Source: Fulvimarina sp039652615
Lineage (GTDB): Bacteria; Pseudomonadota; Alphaproteobacteria; Rhizobiales; Rhizobiaceae
Assembly (NCBI RefSeq): GCF_039652615.1
Contig: NZ_JBDJAC010000016.1
Span: 4,945 to 68,944 of the forward strand
Length of the DNA stretch: 64,000 bases
Reading direction: 5' to 3'
Part shown: one piece after another, positions 25,790 to 34,228 of the stretch
Position numbering within the stretch: the stretch's first letter is position 1
Layout: the number at the start of each line of letters is the position of its first letter
Made by a program: the position numbers and the translations under genes
The notes under the pieces: model-generated
Told to the model about the DNA's origin: nothing
Database searches by the model: none
What the model saw: only the letters and a program-made list of their open reading frames with translations

Positions 25790-26170
25790 TTAAAGGATGT
25801 CGATGCTGACGTTGGCCGTGCCGGAGTTCAGCATGCCGATCTTGGCGGCGGCGCCGCGGGACAGATCGATGACGCGGCCGCCGACATAGGGACCACGATC
25901 GTTGATGCGCACGACGACGGACTTGCCGTTGTTGCGGTTGGTGACCTTCACCTTGGTGCCGAAGGGCAGCGTCTTGTGTGCTGCGGTCATGGCATTCATG
26001 TTGAACTTCTCGCCATTGGCGGTCGTGCGGCCGTGGAAACGCTTGCCGTAGTAGGAAGCATGGCCGCCGGCGGATGCAGCCGTGGCGGTTTCAGTCATCG
26101 CGACGGTCGATCCAGCGGAGGCGAATGCCAGTACGGCTGCGGCGAGAACGGTCTTAGCGGTGATTTTCAT
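25790..26170 (-). CDS. RlpA-like double-psi beta-barrel protein, exported
   Basis: A 126-residue protein with a signal peptide (about residues 1-32, Ala-rich) and a single RlpA/DPBB domain: ASYYGKRFHGRTTANGEKFNMNAMTAAHKTLPFGTKVKVTN, then VVVRINDRGPYVGGRVIDLSRGAAAKIGM. The Asp in INDRGP corresponds to the catalytic Asp of RlpA lytic transglycosylases, which cut naked glycan strands. There is no SPOR domain, so it is the short form common in Hyphomicrobiales. The ATG at 26170 follows GAGAA; an ATG four codons upstream is less well placed. Confidence 0.87.
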   Translation of the reverse strand: MKITAKTVLAAAVLAFASAGSTVAMTETATAASAGGHASYYGKRFHGRTTANGEKFNMNAMTAAHKTLPFGTKVKVTNRNNGKSVVVRINDRGPYVGGRVIDLSRGAAAKIGMLNSGTANVSIDIL

Positions 26171-26546
26171 GCGTATTCTCATTCATTTCAAGCGCTCGGT
26201 CCTTCATGGACATCTGCGCTACCCCATTTTTTCCGGCGGCCGAGCCCCGGCCCCTCGTGGCCGCCGACGGAGGTGTCTATCGCCAAGCTTCTTGACGGAA
26301 ACGTGATCGCTTTGCGTCATGTGTTAGGTAATTTTGTGCGACGCGGGAACTTTCTCGAAGGACCGGCAACTCCATGAAATTTCGGGTTTCTTCCCGCGCT
26401 CATAGCGCAGTCAAAATCGTAAGTGAGAGTTGCAAAGGACGCGATCTCTTGTTGAATTCGTGTGGGACTCAATCTTCCTGCGAGACGTCGACAGGCAGGC
26501 GGTGCGGATCAGAAGGCGGTGCGAAAATGAACTGCGAACACCAGAC
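26171..26546. other. Intergenic region between rlpA-like and luxR-type genes
   Basis: A divergent promoter region of about 375 bases. It contains a GC-rich hairpin at 26234-26266 (CGGCGGCC pairing with GGCCGCCG) that would lie in the rlpA-like leader about 65 bases before its ATG. No lux-box palindrome was found near the luxR start, and no further gene is apparent. Confidence 0.45.
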
Positions 26547-27308
26547 ATGCGACACAGTTCGGGGCGGGCATCATCCAGATGCCGTGGGACCCAGCTGGTG
26601 ACGTCCTTCCATGCACGTCTCACGCATTTGCCGCAGCCATGGAGCGAACCCGCGCTACAAGCCGAACTCGGTGCTGCGGCAGAAGAATGCGGGTTTTCCC
26701 ATGCCGCGGCCTTGAGCCTGCCCTCGACCGACGAGAAGGGCATGCAGACCCGCTATCTGTTGGGCAACTGGTCGAAAGCCTTTCAGCGGTCCTACGAAGC
26801 CACCGAGCTGCATCGGCACAAGGTCGTCATCGCAACTCTTACGACAGATCCTCTGCCGTTCGAATGGGACATCGATACCCTCTATGGCATCTCCGATCCC
26901 GAACCTTCGAAAGGCGCGAGGCTGGTCTCGGAGGCCGGATGGTCCGAGGGCGTCTTGCTGCCTGTCCATGGACTGACGTCGTTCTGCGGAGCCTTGAGCT
27001 TCGCCGGTCCCGGCAGGCTGCCAACCCGGACGGTGATCGACGAACTTCATGCGTTCGCGTTCGTCTTCTTCGGCATGCTTGCCGCAGTGCGCTTCGAGGA
27101 AAACCGCAAGAACAATCCGCTGACGCCGCGAGAGCGAGACTCGCTCCGGCTTGCCATGCTGGGCAAAACCTCGTCGGAAATCGGCATCGTACTCGGCCTT
27201 TCGGAATACACGATCTCGCAATATCTCACCTCCGCACAACGAAAGCTGGAGGCATCGAACCGAACCCATGCCGTCGCGATGGCGGCTCAACTCGGATATC
27301 TGTCGTGA
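26547..27308 (+). CDS. LuxR-family regulator with autoinducer-binding-type domain (solo)
   Basis: About 253 residues. The N-terminal part aligns with the acyl-homoserine-lactone-binding domain (LGNWSKAFQRSYEATELHRHKVV...). The C-terminal 65 residues are a LuxR HTH: NPLTPRERDSLRLAMLGKTSSEIGIVLGLS, then RKLEASNRTHAVAMAAQLG. No luxI-type synthase is in the window. The pocket position that is normally Asp-Pro (as in RIDPV) reads His-Lys here (LHRHKVV), so the ligand may differ. The start is uncertain: ATG 26547 chosen, GTG 26598 possible. It overlaps alkB by GTGA. Confidence 0.8.
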   Translation: MRHSSGRASSRCRGTQLVTSFHARLTHLPQPWSEPALQAELGAAAEECGFSHAAALSLPSTDEKGMQTRYLLGNWSKAFQRSYEATELHRHKVVIATLTTDPLPFEWDIDTLYGISDPEPSKGARLVSEAGWSEGVLLPVHGLTSFCGALSFAGPGRLPTRTVIDELHAFAFVFFGMLAAVRFEENRKNNPLTPRERDSLRLAMLGKTSSEIGIVLGLSEYTISQYLTSAQRKLEASNRTHAVAMAAQLGYLS

Positions 27309-27919
27309 CCCTTTTGCCGGAGGGCGTGCGGCATTTCCCCGGTTTGTTCGCCAGACGAGAGCAGGACGATCTTCTCGAGGATGTCAGGGCGGTGGTGAGG
27401 AGCGCGCCGCTTTTTCAGCCCGTGATGCCGCGCTCCGGCAAGCCGCTTTCGGTCAAGATGACGAATTGTGGCGAGCTCGGCTGGGTCGCCGACAAGGGCG
27501 GCTATCGTTACCAGCCCCGCCATCCCGATACCGACGAACCCTGGCCTCCGATCCCCGAGCGCCTGCTGTCCCTCTGGAACGAAGTCGGCGGCTATGAGGC
27601 GCCGCCGGAAGCCTGTCTTGTCAACTTCTATACTGAGAACGCGAAGATGGGTCTCCATCAGGATCGCGATGAAGAGGATCTGGCGGCTCCGGTCGTGTCC
27701 GTTTCCCTGGGCGACGACTGCCTGTTCCGGATCGGTGGGACGACGCGGGGCGGCCGAACAAGGTCGGTAAAGCTTCAATCCGGTGACGTGGTGATCTTGA
27801 GCGGGGGCGGCCGTCTTAGCTATCACGGCGTCGATCGGATTTATCCGGGAACGTCCACACTTCTGAAAAATGGCGGCCGGATCAATCTGACCTTGCGGCG
27901 GGTCACGAGGCCCGGCTGA
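27305..27919 (+). CDS. alkB: AlkB-type 2-oxoglutarate/Fe(II)-dependent nucleic acid demethylase
   Basis: A 204-residue dioxygenase that removes alkyl groups (1-methyladenine, 3-methylcytosine) from DNA or RNA by oxidative demethylation. The iron ligands appear as His and Asp of GLHQDRDEEDL and His of LSYHGVDRI. RINLTLRRV supplies the arginines that bind 2-oxoglutarate. NFYTENAKMGLHQD and VVSVSLGDDCLFRIGG are typical of the family. The start is GTG at 27305, overlapping the luxR-type stop (GTGA), so translation is probably coupled. Confidence 0.92.
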   Translation: MTLLPEGVRHFPGLFARREQDDLLEDVRAVVRSAPLFQPVMPRSGKPLSVKMTNCGELGWVADKGGYRYQPRHPDTDEPWPPIPERLLSLWNEVGGYEAPPEACLVNFYTENAKMGLHQDRDEEDLAAPVVSVSLGDDCLFRIGGTTRGGRTRSVKLQSGDVVILSGGGRLSYHGVDRIYPGTSTLLKNGGRINLTLRRVTRPG

Positions 27920-28087
27920 TCATACGGCAGCCTGATCCAGCCGGCCTTGTCGAGCGAATGATAGAGCCGCCCATCAACCCGCACGCGCCGACGGGTGGCG
28001 GCGACGCCTTGCGGCTCTAACTCCTGCCCAGACGGGCACGGCGCAAGACGAGCGGGTCAGACCGAAACAATCGCGAGGCAAGACCAG

Positions 28088-28825
28088 ATGAAAACCATTC
28101 TTGTGACCGGCGCCGGAAGTGGCATCGGACAGGCATGTGCGCGGGCGTTCCTCAAAGACGGCTGGCGGGTGGCGCTCGTCGGTCGGCGCGAGGAACCGCT
28201 TTGGGGGACTGCTGACGGTCACGAGGAGAATGCGATCGTCCTTCCCTGCGATGTCTCCGATCCAGCAGCGGTGGAAGCGGCGTTCGTCGACGTCGCCAAT
28301 CGGTTCGGACGGCTCGATGTGCTCTTCAACAATGCCGGCGTGAATGCACCCGGTGCGCCGATCGACGAGATTTCGGTCGAAGACTGGATGAGGGTGTCCT
28401 CGATCAACATCACCGGGATGTTCCTTTGCGCCCGGGCCGCATTCGCGCTGATGCGACGACAGGACCCTCGGGGCGGACGCATCATCAACAATGGCTCGAT
28501 ATCGGCCCATGTCCCTCGGCCTGGCTCGGTCCTCTACACGATGTCGAAGCACGCGGTGACCGGCCTCACCAAAACGCTGAGCCTTGACGGACGCGAATTC
28601 GATATTGCCTGCGGGCAAATCGATATCGGAAATGCCTACACCGAAATGGCGCGGAAAATGGCTGAAGGCGTACCACAGGCCGATGGTTCGATCGCAGCGG
28701 AAGCCGTGATGGATGTGTCCCATGTGGCAGACGCGGTCAGTCACATGGCCAGGATGCCACTCGAAGCCAACGTCCAGTTCATGACGGTGATGGCAACGAA
28801 AATGCCATTTATCGGGCGCGGTTGA
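28088..28825 (+). CDS. Short-chain dehydrogenase/reductase
   Basis: A 245-residue classical SDR. The cofactor motif TGAGSGIGQACARAF is at residues 7-21, NNAGV is near residue 86, and the catalytic Ser-Tyr-Lys triad appears in NNGSISAH and LYTMSKHAV. A basic residue in GRREEP after beta-2 hints at NADPH use. The substrate is unknown. The frame extends upstream, but the ATG at 28088 begins exactly at the first strand (MKTILVTGAG). Confidence 0.88.
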   Translation: MKTILVTGAGSGIGQACARAFLKDGWRVALVGRREEPLWGTADGHEENAIVLPCDVSDPAAVEAAFVDVANRFGRLDVLFNNAGVNAPGAPIDEISVEDWMRVSSINITGMFLCARAAFALMRRQDPRGGRIINNGSISAHVPRPGSVLYTMSKHAVTGLTKTLSLDGREFDIACGQIDIGNAYTEMARKMAEGVPQADGSIAAEAVMDVSHVADAVSHMARMPLEANVQFMTVMATKMPFIGRG

Positions 28826-28845
28826 TCGAGCCGTCTTGGGTTCTG

Positions 28846-29433
28846 TCAGCGGAAAAGTCGATGAAGCGCGTCTTCGCTCAGAGAGCTTGAGAATTCCACC
28901 GCAAAGCCATCTTCGAGATAGCGGACGATACGGCCCGGCATCGCGCCGAGCGTGATCTGGGTTCCAATGACAGGGCGTACTTTCGCCTGGAGCGCGGCGC
29001 CGGAGAGCGAAAGATCGATGATCTTGACCTTGTAGCGGCGACCGTCATCAAGAACGATATCGCGGAACGGATTTTCGGGTTGGATACGCTCGTGCCGGCG
29101 ATCTTCCGGAAGGTTGAGAAGCTGCCGATTGGTGAGCCAGATCAATTTGGCGGCGAGCTTTTCCCGGCGGCGCTCGGAGCCAAGGGTCTTGAGCGAGAAT
29201 CCGCCTTCGAAAACCTCGGCTACCTCGCCTTCGAGGCGACCCACGTGATCGGCGTAGACGATGATGCGCTCGCGCATTTCAGGCGCGATCGGTGCGAGGA
29301 CCTGGGCTGCGCCCGGAGACATTTCGTTGATGCGGCAAGGATATTCGGAATCGTCGGAGCGCATGAAGCGCCCGAGAATGTCGACGGAAACCGCGTTGAA
29401 GTCCCCATCGGAGCTTGAGATATCAAACGCCAT
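28846..29433 (-). CDS. PilZ-domain protein
   Basis: A 195-residue soluble protein. The C-terminal PilZ domain shows the c-di-GMP-binding arginines in RRHERIQPENPF and the DLSLSGAAL motif. An N-terminal region (about 10-90) resembles a second, degenerate PilZ barrel (YPCRINEMSPGAAQV). The likely role is a c-di-GMP receptor affecting motility or polysaccharide. The ATG at 29433 follows GGGAG; a GTG upstream at 29487 is possible. Convergent with the SDR gene. Confidence 0.82.
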   Translation of the reverse strand: MAFDISSSDGDFNAVSVDILGRFMRSDDSEYPCRINEMSPGAAQVLAPIAPEMRERIIVYADHVGRLEGEVAEVFEGGFSLKTLGSERRREKLAAKLIWLTNRQLLNLPEDRRHERIQPENPFRDIVLDDGRRYKVKIIDLSLSGAALQAKVRPVIGTQITLGAMPGRIVRYLEDGFAVEFSSSLSEDALHRLFR

Positions 29434-29591
29434 CCCGGCTGTCTCCCGTATCTGAAGCCCTGAGATTGGACTTACGCGCCGGGCCACTGTCGGCTGGGAT
29501 GGTTAATATGTCATGGAAAACGCGGAGAGCAGGATGAATTTTCCAGCTTTTGGCCAAGTATCTCACGCTTTGTCAGCTTCTTATGGCGCGA

Positions 29592-29915
29592 TCAGTTATG
29601 GATCGGCGCTCTCAGCTTGTAGGCTCCGTCCACCGGCCCCTCGAAGATTTCGCTGATCTGCGGATGGCGCACCGGCTGGCCGCTCTCGTCCGGCACGAGA
29701 TTCTGCTCCGAACAGTAGGCGACGTATTCGGTTTCCGCATTCTCTGCGAACAGGTGGTAGAATGGCTGGTCCTTGCGCGGCCGAATTTCCTCCGGAATGG
29801 CCGCATACCATTCGTCGGTATTGTCGAAGACTGGATCCACGTCGAAAATGACACCACGGAAGGGGTAGACCCGGTGCTTGACGATTTGCCCAATAAAAAA
29901 GCGCGCGGTTTGCAT
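29592..29915 (-). CDS. hspQ: Heat shock protein HspQ (YccV-like)
   Basis: A 107-residue HspQ-family protein: ARFFIGQIVKHRVYPFRGVIFDVDPVFDNTDEWY and PFYHLFAENAETEYVAYCSEQNLVPD. E. coli HspQ is a hemimethylated-DNA-binding protein and an adaptor or specificity enhancer for Lon protease. Stand-alone gene. Confidence 0.93.
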   Translation of the reverse strand: MQTARFFIGQIVKHRVYPFRGVIFDVDPVFDNTDEWYAAIPEEIRPRKDQPFYHLFAENAETEYVAYCSEQNLVPDESGQPVRHPQISEIFEGPVDGAYKLRAPIHN

Positions 29916-30034
29916 CAAAAACTCAACTCCATTAATTCGGCCGCATTAGCCAAGTTCTGGGCCCTTACGCAAGAACCGAACATCTTTCGGTGATTTGACG
30001 GTCCGATTCTCACGACTGGACAGTCCGGTTCTCC

Positions 30035-30997
30035 ATGCTCGAAATCTTCGGCCTGATCGCGCCGTTCTTCGGTCTCATCGCCCTCGGCTTCGTCACGGGA
30101 CGGCTGGTCGACCATCCTGTTTCAGGTCTCGCCTGGCTCAACGTCTTCGTCGTCTATCTCGCGCTGCCCGCGCTGTTCTTTCAGCTCCTGTCGAAGACCC
30201 CCGTGGAGGAGTTGGCCCAGGTCGACTTCATCGCCGCGACGACGGCGGCTACATTCTTCGTATTTGCGGCAACGCTCTCGCTCGGCCTCTGGATGACGCG
30301 CGGCGACCTTGCCGCCGCGACCATTCAGGGGTTTGCCGGTGCCTACGGCAATATTGGCTATATGGGCCCGGGCCTCGCGCTGGCGGCGTTTGGAAGCGGT
30401 GCAGCGGTGCCGGTTGCGCTGATCTTCTGCTTCGACAACACCCTGCATTTCACGATGGCGCCGCTTCTGATGGCGCTGGCGTCCGGCAAGGGCGCGTCCT
30501 TCGCTTCACTCGCCAGCCAAGCGCTTCGGCGAATCTTTACCCACCCCTTCATCATCGCAACGATCCTCGGCGTCGGTGCTGCGATCATTGGCTTTGAACC
30601 ACCCGAGCCTGCCGAGCGCTTCCTTGATCTTCTGGCCGCTGCCGCCGCTCCATGCGCGCTCTTTGCCATGGGCGTGACGCTGGCACTGCGCCGTCTGAAA
30701 CGCGTGCCTGTCGAGCTTGCGTGGCTCGTCCCGATCAAGCTCGTCGTTCACCCGTTGATCGTTTGGCTTTTGCTCGGTTTCGTGCCGGGCGTTGATCCTG
30801 TTTGGGTATATACGGCCGTGATCATGGCTTCGCTCCCGGCGGCAACGAATGTGTTCGTACTTGCTCAGCAATACGACGTTTGGGTCGAGCGGGCATCGGC
30901 GACCGTACTCGTCTCGACGGCGTTTTCGGTGCTGAGCGTTGCCCTGTTTCTATATCTCATCACCGAAGGACTGCTGCCGACGAGCCCAATCCTTTAG
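30035..30997 (+). CDS. AEC-family (auxin efflux carrier type) transporter
   Basis: A 320-residue inner-membrane carrier with about ten hydrophobic helices in two halves. Family hallmarks are GLIALGFVTGRL near the start, the central GFAGAYGNIGYMGPGLAL crossover, and the closing MASLPAATNVFVLAQQYDVWVERASATVLVSTAFSVLSV. AEC members export or exchange small carboxylates; the substrate is unknown. Its last 48 bases overlap the end of the convergent UbiH-type gene. Confidence 0.9.
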   Translation: MLEIFGLIAPFFGLIALGFVTGRLVDHPVSGLAWLNVFVVYLALPALFFQLLSKTPVEELAQVDFIAATTAATFFVFAATLSLGLWMTRGDLAAATIQGFAGAYGNIGYMGPGLALAAFGSGAAVPVALIFCFDNTLHFTMAPLLMALASGKGASFASLASQALRRIFTHPFIIATILGVGAAIIGFEPPEPAERFLDLLAAAAAPCALFAMGVTLALRRLKRVPVELAWLVPIKLVVHPLIVWLLLGFVPGVDPVWVYTAVIMASLPAATNVFVLAQQYDVWVERASATVLVSTAFSVLSVALFLYLITEGLLPTSPIL

Positions 30998-32173
30998 GCG
31001 TCTTGGAAGACCGAACAGGCCAGCCCCTGGCGAAACGCCCTCACGCATGGCGAAGCGCCGCAACGGAGAAGATGCCGCCATCGCTGTCAGTCCGGCCGAG
31101 CGCCCGAGCTGCACTGGAAGGAAGCCCGTCAGCAATGAGCGGTTCAGTGCGTCCACACCGGCTGTCCGGCTCGAAACGTCTCCGCGACGTTTTGCCTCGA
31201 AGCGCAGGAGCGTCGAACGCCGGCCGGGATCGTCCCGGCTTTCTTCAAGACAATCGAGTAGAACGCTGCAATCACGAAGGCCCAGATTGAGCCCCTGCGC
31301 GCCGATCGGCGGAAAGACATGCGCAGCTTCGCCGACAAGCGCGAGGCGCACGTCCGTGAGGCGGTCGACCGTCGCACTGGAGAGCGGAAACGCGCTGATC
31401 GCGCTTTCGAGCGAGACCTTCCCAAGGATCGAATGCATTTTCTCCTCAATGACGCGCTCGAGCTTTTCGGGCTTCAGATCGACATAGAGTTCAGCGAGAT
31501 CGGGTTTCTCGACCCAGACGATCGCGGAGTTGCGACCCGGCATCGGAACCTGCGTGAAGGGGCCAGTCCGCGTGTGAAACTCCGTCGAGATCGAACCGTG
31601 GGCGACCGCGTGGGACACGTTCAACACCAGCGCTGTCTGCGGATAGCGCCAGCTTCGCGCCTTGATCCCGGCGGCTTCGCGCATCGCCGATTTGCGTCCG
31701 TCGGCCGCGATCACGAGGCCGACGCGAATCTCGTCTCCGGTGGAGAGGCGAACCGTCGCGTCGTCTTCACCTGCCTCGAACCCGACCGCGCTCGCATCGC
31801 GCCGTTCGAGATGTCTTTCGCCGTCCGCTGCCTTATCGAGGATTTCCGCCATATCGCGGTTCAGAATGTTGTAGCCGAAGGCAGGCAGTTCGATCTCGGA
31901 GGACTTGAATTCCACCGTGGGCGCCCGGAAAAGGCGGCCCGTGTCGTCGACCAGCCGCATCACGGCAAGAGGCTCGGACTTCTCGCTTACGGCTGCTTCG
32001 AGGCCGAGCCGCTCCAGAAACGCCATCGATGAGCCGATCAGCGCCGTCGTTCGTGTATCGGGCTTGCCGGTCGGGGCAATCAGGACCGTATCGAAGCCGG
32101 CTTGGGCGAGGGCGATCGCCATGGCAGTTCCGGCCAATCCACCGCCGACGACTGCGATATCGCGCTTTTCCAT
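30950..32173 (-). CDS. UbiH/UbiF-family FAD monooxygenase (ubiquinone ring hydroxylase)
   Basis: A 407-residue flavoprotein: dinucleotide motif AVVGGGLAGTAMAIALAQ at residues 6-24, DG motif VIAADGRKSAMREAAGI, and second FAD motif LVGEAAHVFPPIGAQGLNLGLRD near residue 285. This set defines the UbiH/F/I/L hydroxylases of ubiquinone biosynthesis. Alphaproteobacterial UbiL/UbiM can hydroxylate more than one ring position, so the exact carbon is unsettled. Tail-to-tail 48-base overlap with the AEC gene. Confidence 0.87.
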   Translation of the reverse strand: MEKRDIAVVGGGLAGTAMAIALAQAGFDTVLIAPTGKPDTRTTALIGSSMAFLERLGLEAAVSEKSEPLAVMRLVDDTGRLFRAPTVEFKSSEIELPAFGYNILNRDMAEILDKAADGERHLERRDASAVGFEAGEDDATVRLSTGDEIRVGLVIAADGRKSAMREAAGIKARSWRYPQTALVLNVSHAVAHGSISTEFHTRTGPFTQVPMPGRNSAIVWVEKPDLAELYVDLKPEKLERVIEEKMHSILGKVSLESAISAFPLSSATVDRLTDVRLALVGEAAHVFPPIGAQGLNLGLRDCSVLLDCLEESRDDPGRRSTLLRFEAKRRGDVSSRTAGVDALNRSLLTGFLPVQLGRSAGLTAMAASSPLRRFAMREGVSPGAGLFGLPRRLKDWARRQQSFGDEI

Positions 32174-32350
32174 GACTTCCCTTTGCTTGCAACGCGTCTG
32201 GTCTTTGCCTCAGTTGAAAGGCAGGACCGAAAATTCGTTCCCAGACCCTGCGAATTACAGGCCGATGCCGCTATGTCCATAAACAAGATCATGCTTCATG
32301 CAGCGACAGATTGCTGCGCTTGAGACCAGGATAAGGGTACCGTCTACGTT

Positions 32351-33097
32351 ATGTCATTCGATTTGAGCCGGTTCGCACAATGGCGAGCCTTCCTCGTCCA
32401 CATTTTCACGGCCACGGGTGCCTTCTTCGCGTTCCTCTCCCTCATCGCCGCCGGGGAGGGTCGATTCGTCGATGCCTTCCTCTGGCTGGGCGTCGGGCTT
32501 TTCGTCGATGGTATCGATGGTCCGATCGCGCGCAAGTTCGAAATCAAACGCCGCTTGCCGAACTGGTCGGGCGACATGCTCGATTCCGTGATCGACTATT
32601 CCACCTTCAGCCTCATCCCCGCGGTCGCGCTTTACCATTCCGGTATCATCGGCAGGCCGCTGTCCTTCGTTGCTGCGGCGCTGATCGTCATCACCAGCGC
32701 AATCTACTACGCCGATCTGCGTATGAAGACGAAAGACAACTTCTTCCGCGGCTTTCCGGTGTGCTGGAACATGCTCGTCTTCACGCTTTTCGCGATCCAT
32801 CCGAATGAGCTCACGGCATTCCTCTTCGTACTCTTGTGCGCCGTCGCGACCTTCCTGCCGGTCAAATTCCTGCACCCGGTGCGCGTTGAGCGCTGGCGCC
32901 CGGTGAATCTCACGGTCTTTGCGATCTGGTCGATCCTCGGCATCGTCGCTCTCATTCAGGGACTTGAGCCATCTTTCCTGGTCAAGGCGGGACTCGTGGC
33001 GTCCGGCCTCTACCTCTTCGCCATAGGCGGCGTTTTCCAGCTTTACGATAAATTCACCGGGGCGAACCCGGAAGCGGAAGAGCCGAGCAAAACCTGA
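32351..33097 (+). CDS. pcs: Phosphatidylcholine synthase
   Basis: A 248-residue polytopic membrane enzyme that condenses choline with CDP-diacylglycerol to give phosphatidylcholine, a pathway typical of rhizobia, Agrobacterium and Brucella. The CDP-alcohol motif DGIDGPIARKFEIKRRLPNWSGDMLDSVIDY (about residues 53-83) has the longer spacing specific to Pcs. YYADLRMKTKDNFFRGFPVCWN and FLHPVRVERWRPVNL are also diagnostic. It is followed 17 bases later by the quinone oxidoreductase gene. Confidence 0.95.
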   Translation: MSFDLSRFAQWRAFLVHIFTATGAFFAFLSLIAAGEGRFVDAFLWLGVGLFVDGIDGPIARKFEIKRRLPNWSGDMLDSVIDYSTFSLIPAVALYHSGIIGRPLSFVAAALIVITSAIYYADLRMKTKDNFFRGFPVCWNMLVFTLFAIHPNELTAFLFVLLCAVATFLPVKFLHPVRVERWRPVNLTVFAIWSILGIVALIQGLEPSFLVKAGLVASGLYLFAIGGVFQLYDKFTGANPEAEEPSKT

Positions 33098-33114
33098 GAC
33101 TTTGGGAAGAGACC

Positions 33115-34092
33115 ATGACGAAAGCGATGCGCATTTACGAAACCGGAGCGCCAGAGGTGATGAAGTGGGAGGATATCGATCTTCCCGCACCTGGCGAGGG
33201 GCAGATCCGGGTCCGGCAGACGGCAGTCGGCGTCAATTTCATCGACGCCTATTTTCGCGACGGCACCTATTCCGCACCCGGTTTCCCCTTCACGCCTGGC
33301 AAGGAAGGGGCTGGCGTCGTTGACGCGGTCGGCTCGGGCGTCACCGATCTCAAGGAGGGTGACCGGGTTGCCTATGCGGCGGCGGATGGTTCTTACGCCG
33401 AAGAGCTGATCATTGCCGCCGCCAACGTCGTTCCGATACCGGATGGCGTCTCCGACGAGACAGCAGCCGGAATGATGCTGAAGGGCATGACCGCCGAATA
33501 TCTGCTCAATCGCACCTTCAAGGTGGGCAAGGACACGACGCTTCTTTTCCATGCGGCCGCAGGCGGCGTCGGGCTGATCGCCGGTCAATGGGCAAAACAC
33601 CTTGGCGCAACGGTGATCGGCACCGCCGGCAGCCCGGAGAAATGCGAACTCGCTGAGGCGAATGGCTATGACCACGTCATCAATTACCGCGAGGAAAATT
33701 TCGCCGAGCGCGTCGCCGATCTGACCGACGGCAAGAAATGCGACGTCGTCTACGACTCGGTCGGCAAGGATACATTCGACAAAAGCCTCGACTGCGTGAA
33801 GCGCCTCGGCACGATCGTCACCTTTGGCCAGTCCTCGGGCGTCGTTCCGCCTATCTCCACAGGTATCCTGAACCAGAAGGGATCGCTCTTCCTCACGCGT
33901 CCGAGCCTCTTCAACTACACGGCGACGCGGGACGAGCTTCTCGACTGCGCGAACCATCTCTTCGATGTTGTGAAGTCCGGCGCGGTGAAGATCGAGATCG
34001 GCCAGACCTATCCGCTATCGGAAGCTGTCCAGGCGCACCGCGATCTGCATGCGCGCAAGACGACAGGAACGACGGTTCTGACGATCGGCTGA
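33115..34092 (+). CDS. NADPH:quinone oxidoreductase, zeta-crystallin type
   Basis: A 325-residue zinc-free medium-chain reductase. The N-terminal half has VGVNFIDAYFRDGTY and PGKEGAGVVDAVGSGV. The Rossmann half has AAAGGVGLIAGQWAKHLGATVIGTAGSPEK, and NYREENFAERV follows. This is the QorA pattern, one-electron reduction of quinones with NADPH. GGGAAG precedes the ATG. It is probably co-transcribed with pcs, though no functional link is established. Confidence 0.93.
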   Translation: MTKAMRIYETGAPEVMKWEDIDLPAPGEGQIRVRQTAVGVNFIDAYFRDGTYSAPGFPFTPGKEGAGVVDAVGSGVTDLKEGDRVAYAAADGSYAEELIIAAANVVPIPDGVSDETAAGMMLKGMTAEYLLNRTFKVGKDTTLLFHAAAGGVGLIAGQWAKHLGATVIGTAGSPEKCELAEANGYDHVINYREENFAERVADLTDGKKCDVVYDSVGKDTFDKSLDCVKRLGTIVTFGQSSGVVPPISTGILNQKGSLFLTRPSLFNYTATRDELLDCANHLFDVVKSGAVKIEIGQTYPLSEAVQAHRDLHARKTTGTTVLTIG

Positions 34093-34228
34093 CGACCGCC
34101 GTCCACAAATTGTGCGGGGAGGGCGTCCAACGCCTTCCGCCGGCAATCTTTTTGCTTTGCACCATGGAACGTCGAGCCGCAGAAGAGATTGAAGGCAAGT
34201 CACTAATCTTGCGCTACGGGGCACCCGG

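Noticed and set aside
26346..26375. GGAAC followed by CAAC resembling an EcfG/RpoE2 promoter before the luxR-type gene
   Set aside because: The -10 half should be cGTT at 16-17 bases spacing and it is not present.
25400..26377. A 325-codon plus-strand frame over the chvI-rlpA gap
   Set aside because: It runs antisense through the rlpA-like gene and changes composition along its length; no homology seen.
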